Assembly: GCA_030636065.1 (NCBI GenBank)
Contig: DAOVXR010000073.1
Span: 1-7,671, forward strand
Length of the DNA: 7,671 nt
Source: Sedimentisphaerales bacterium
GTDB taxonomy: Bacteria; Planctomycetota; Phycisphaerae; Sedimentisphaerales; SM23-30
Reading direction: 5' to 3'
Position 1 is the first letter of the stretch. Each line of letters starts with the position of its first letter. Position numbers and translations under genes: made by a program. The notes below the pieces were generated by a model. It was not told the origin of the DNA and did no database searches. It saw only the letters and a list, made by a program, of their open reading frames with translations. Shown here in pieces: positions 5,891 through 7,671 of this stretch.

Positions 5891-7671
5891 TTGAAACGTA
5901 ACCGTATTTTACTAATCGTGGTGGGAGTGGTTTTTGTCGGCCTGCTTGTATGGCGCGCCGCTTTTCATGTACCTACGCCCGGAATAAATAACGATGCCAT
6001 CGATAAGATTAATGTAAAAAAAACAGCCGATCCCTGCGAGTTAAAGGGGGAGACACCGGAAAAACCATCTACAACTGAAAAACCGGCTGACCCCTGTGCC
6101 GTAAAGAAGACAAAGACGCAGCCGGACGATCCCTGCGCCCCGCCGGCCAAGCCCAAAACAGACGACAGTGAAAAAAACGGCAAAAAGGAACCTGAAAAAA
6201 AGAAGGACGAAGAAAAAGATGATGATGAAGATGACGAACTGGAATCGGTGAACCTCAATGAGGTCGAAGTAAAAAAACTGATAGACAAGCTGGCTCAGTG
6301 GACCGGCAAGGTCATTATTCCCGACGATGAAGCCCTGAAACAGAAAATCACCATTTATTCCTCAAAAAAACTGTCTCGCACCGAAGCCATGGCGCGTATT
6401 TACGACGCCCTGCGGACCAAGGGTTTTATCGCCGAGGAAACCGACGGCGTTATCTTTATCAAGCCGATCAAAGACGCCAAACTCGGCCAGGTACCCACGC
6501 TGTCCGAGAATGATATTTTGGCGCTGGTCGAGAACAAAAATCAAATTGTCCAGAAGTTCTTCCAACTCCGAAACTTCAGTCCCACACAGTTGCATCAGAT
6601 CGTCAAGCCTCTCATCCCAGAATACGGCCATGTTTATGCCATCGAAAGCACCCGCCAGTTGGTTGTGATCGATACCGTCTCGAATCTGATGCGTATCGAG
6701 CTTATAATTGAAAGACTCGATGTGCCCGAGGCGGAAGACACCGTAACCAGAATCTTTAAAATACGCGATTCCGACCCCGCTAAAATTGTTCAGCTTCTGA
6801 GAGTTCTATTCGGCCAGGATGGTCCCGGGCGTAGCGGCAGAAAACGCAGCCCGAACTCCGCAAGAAATAAACCCGCCAAGGGAGGACCACCGTCCAAGGG
6901 AACTGGCGCGGCTACATCTGTTGTGATTGGCCCCAGCAGTAGCCAGATCGTGCTGATTCCTATGATGGATCGTGGGTGGATTATAGCCAGGGCGTCCGCG
7001 GATGATATGAAACAAATCGGCGAATGGATTGAAAAACTCGACACAAAACGAACGCCCAAAACGGAACACCAGGTACGCAAGATAGAATACGCCAATCCCG
7101 AGGAAGTAGCCAACCAGATCAACCGCATGATTCAACAGATGCCCGGCAAAGAGATCAAGACAAATGTATTGATTGTTCCGCTTGAGCAGGCCCGTCAGGT
7201 TATGATCGTCGGCAGTGAGGTGAACCGGAAAATGGTCGAGAAACTGATAGCGGAGATCGACGTCCCTGTAGGGGTCTTTGAGACCGGACATTTCAAGTTG
7301 AAATATGCCGATCCGGAAAAGGTCAAGGAATATATCGACGAGCTTTATTCCGATCAGCAACAACGTGGCGGCTATTACAGATATTATAGCTATCGTTCTC
7401 AAAGTCGAAAGCAAACGGACATCAACGAAGTAAAGGTAATAGCTTATCCGACACTGAAAGAGGTTACGGTAATCGCCTCGGCGGAGAATCTAACCAGGAT
7501 CACCGGACAGATAGCCGAATGGGACAAGCCTATCGATGTTAAAGCAGTGGCCCCGCTGATTATCGAGTTGAAAAATTCGGACCCGGTCAAGCTGACCGAA
7601 TTACTGACCACCCTGTTCAGCGAGAAGTCATCCGGCCGGAACTCGTTTTATGATTACCTCTTTGGCAGAGG
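5891..7671 (+). CDS. gspD: Type II secretion secretin GspD, N-terminal part (runs off right edge)
   Basis: The frame is open from a TTG at 5891 to the window end: 593 codons plus 2 nt. The N-terminus has a basic start and a hydrophobic helix (6-22), then a long charged linker (about 32-118) with three DPC motifs and a Lys/Glu/Asp run. An N0 domain follows (about 118-198): ESVNLNEVEVKKLIDKL, ITIYSSKKLSRTEAM, then GVIFIKP. KH-like N-domains come next: N1 about 222-278, N2 285-384, N3 394-458, N4 466-548, and the start of N5 at 556. Each opens with a strand and a helix of the type L-K-x-x-D-P-x-K-V. N2 and N4 carry large basic or Tyr-rich loops. Classical GspD has N0 to N3 before the secretin barrel; here the barrel has not yet begun. 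GspD forms the outer-membrane channel through which folded substrates leave. The barrel is outside the window, so GspD rather than PilQ rests on the linked pseudopilin genes. Confidence 0.88.
   Translation, partial: MKRNRILLIVVGVVFVGLLVWRAAFHVPTPGINNDAIDKINVKKTADPCELKGETPEKPSTTEKPADPCAVKKTKTQPDDPCAPPAKPKTDDSEKNGKKEPEKKKDEEKDDDEDDELESVNLNEVEVKKLIDKLAQWTGKVIIPDDEALKQKITIYSSKKLSRTEAMARIYDALRTKGFIAEETDGVIFIKPIKDAKLGQVPTLSENDILALVENKNQIVQKFFQLRNFSPTQLHQIVKPLIPEYGHVYAIESTRQLVVIDTVSNLMRIELIIERLDVPEAEDTVTRIFKIRDSDPAKIVQLLRVLFGQDGPGRSGRKRSPNSARNKPAKGGPPSKGTGAATSVVIGPSSSQIVLIPMMDRGWIIARASADDMKQIGEWIEKLDTKRTPKTEHQVRKIEYANPEEVANQINRMIQQMPGKEIKTNVLIVPLEQARQVMIVGSEVNRKMVEKLIAEIDVPVGVFETGHFKLKYADPEKVKEYIDELYSDQQQRGGYYRYYSYRSQSRKQTDINEVKVIAYPTLKEVTVIASAENLTRITGQIAEWDKPIDVKAVAPLIIELKNSDPVKLTELLTTLFSEKSSGRNSFYDYLFGR
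6020..6244 (+). repeat. DPC-repeat and acidic/lysine low-complexity linker of GspD
   Basis: Residues 44-118 of GspD are low in complexity. DPC occurs at 47-49, 67-69 and 80-82, spaced by Lys/Pro/Thr-rich sequence, followed by a Lys/Glu/Asp run at 91-118. The segment lies between the membrane helix and N0, where a flexible spacer is expected. The three DPC copies are surrounded by different codons, so they are not a recent exact DNA duplication. Confidence 0.75.

Noticed and set aside
5965..6288. Minus-strand frame rich in Ser and Phe
   Set aside because: It is the complement of the Lys/Glu/Asp low-complexity linker of gspD; the serine runs come from reverse-complemented GAT and GAA codons.
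6806..7414. Minus-strand 202-codon frame opposite gspD
   Set aside because: It lies wholly inside the well-supported N2-N4 region of the secretin and shows no recognisable motif.

Overview
The window is one stretch of a type II secretion system (T2SS) locus, with every gene on the plus strand and almost no spare DNA. In order it encodes the minor pseudopilins GspH, GspI, GspJ and GspK, the inner-membrane platform proteins GspL and GspM, a single-pass inner-membrane protein with a GspC/PilP-type homology region, and the first 593 residues of the secretin GspD, which runs off the right edge. The main pseudopilin GspG, the ATPase GspE and the platform protein GspF are not here; they presumably lie upstream of position 1 or elsewhere.

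Layout. Positions 15-3051 hold the pseudopilin block H-I-J-K, tightly coupled: H and I abut with no gap, I/J overlap by 4 nt (TTGA) and J/K overlap by 4 nt (ATGA). Positions 3088-5789 hold L, M and the GspC/PilP-like gene, with short gaps of 25-36 nt carrying ribosome binding sites. A 101-nt gap (5790-5890) holds a small GC-rich hairpin resembling a dispersed REP-like repeat, then a strong Shine-Dalgarno and a TTG start for gspD. Four of the eight genes (J, L, the C-like gene, D) appear to start with TTG.

How the genes work together. GspK, I, J and H would form the tip of the periplasmic pseudopilus. GspL and GspM would form the inner-membrane base that recruits the ATPase. The GspC-like protein would link that base to the secretin GspD. 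The L-M-C-D block is collinear with pilM/N-O-P-Q of type IV pili, with GspL corresponding to a PilM-PilN fusion.

Organism. The moderate GC content, frequent TTG starts, the H-I-J-K-L-M-(C)-D order with C next to D at the end, the long GspK with an EF-hand-like insert and repeated helical modules, and the acidic 'DPC' linkers suggest a planctomycete, perhaps of the class Phycisphaerae. This is inference from pattern memory; a related PVC phylum is possible.

The parts most worth a second look are: the secretin, which already shows an N0 domain plus four complete KH-like N-domains and the start of a fifth before the window ends; the DPC motif shared by the secretin linker and its presumed partner; tandem 15-residue repeats at the C-terminus of the GspC/PilP-like protein; and the triplicated helical module of GspK with an EF-hand-like calcium loop. 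No CRISPR array, RNA gene, insertion sequence or unrelated gene cluster was found.
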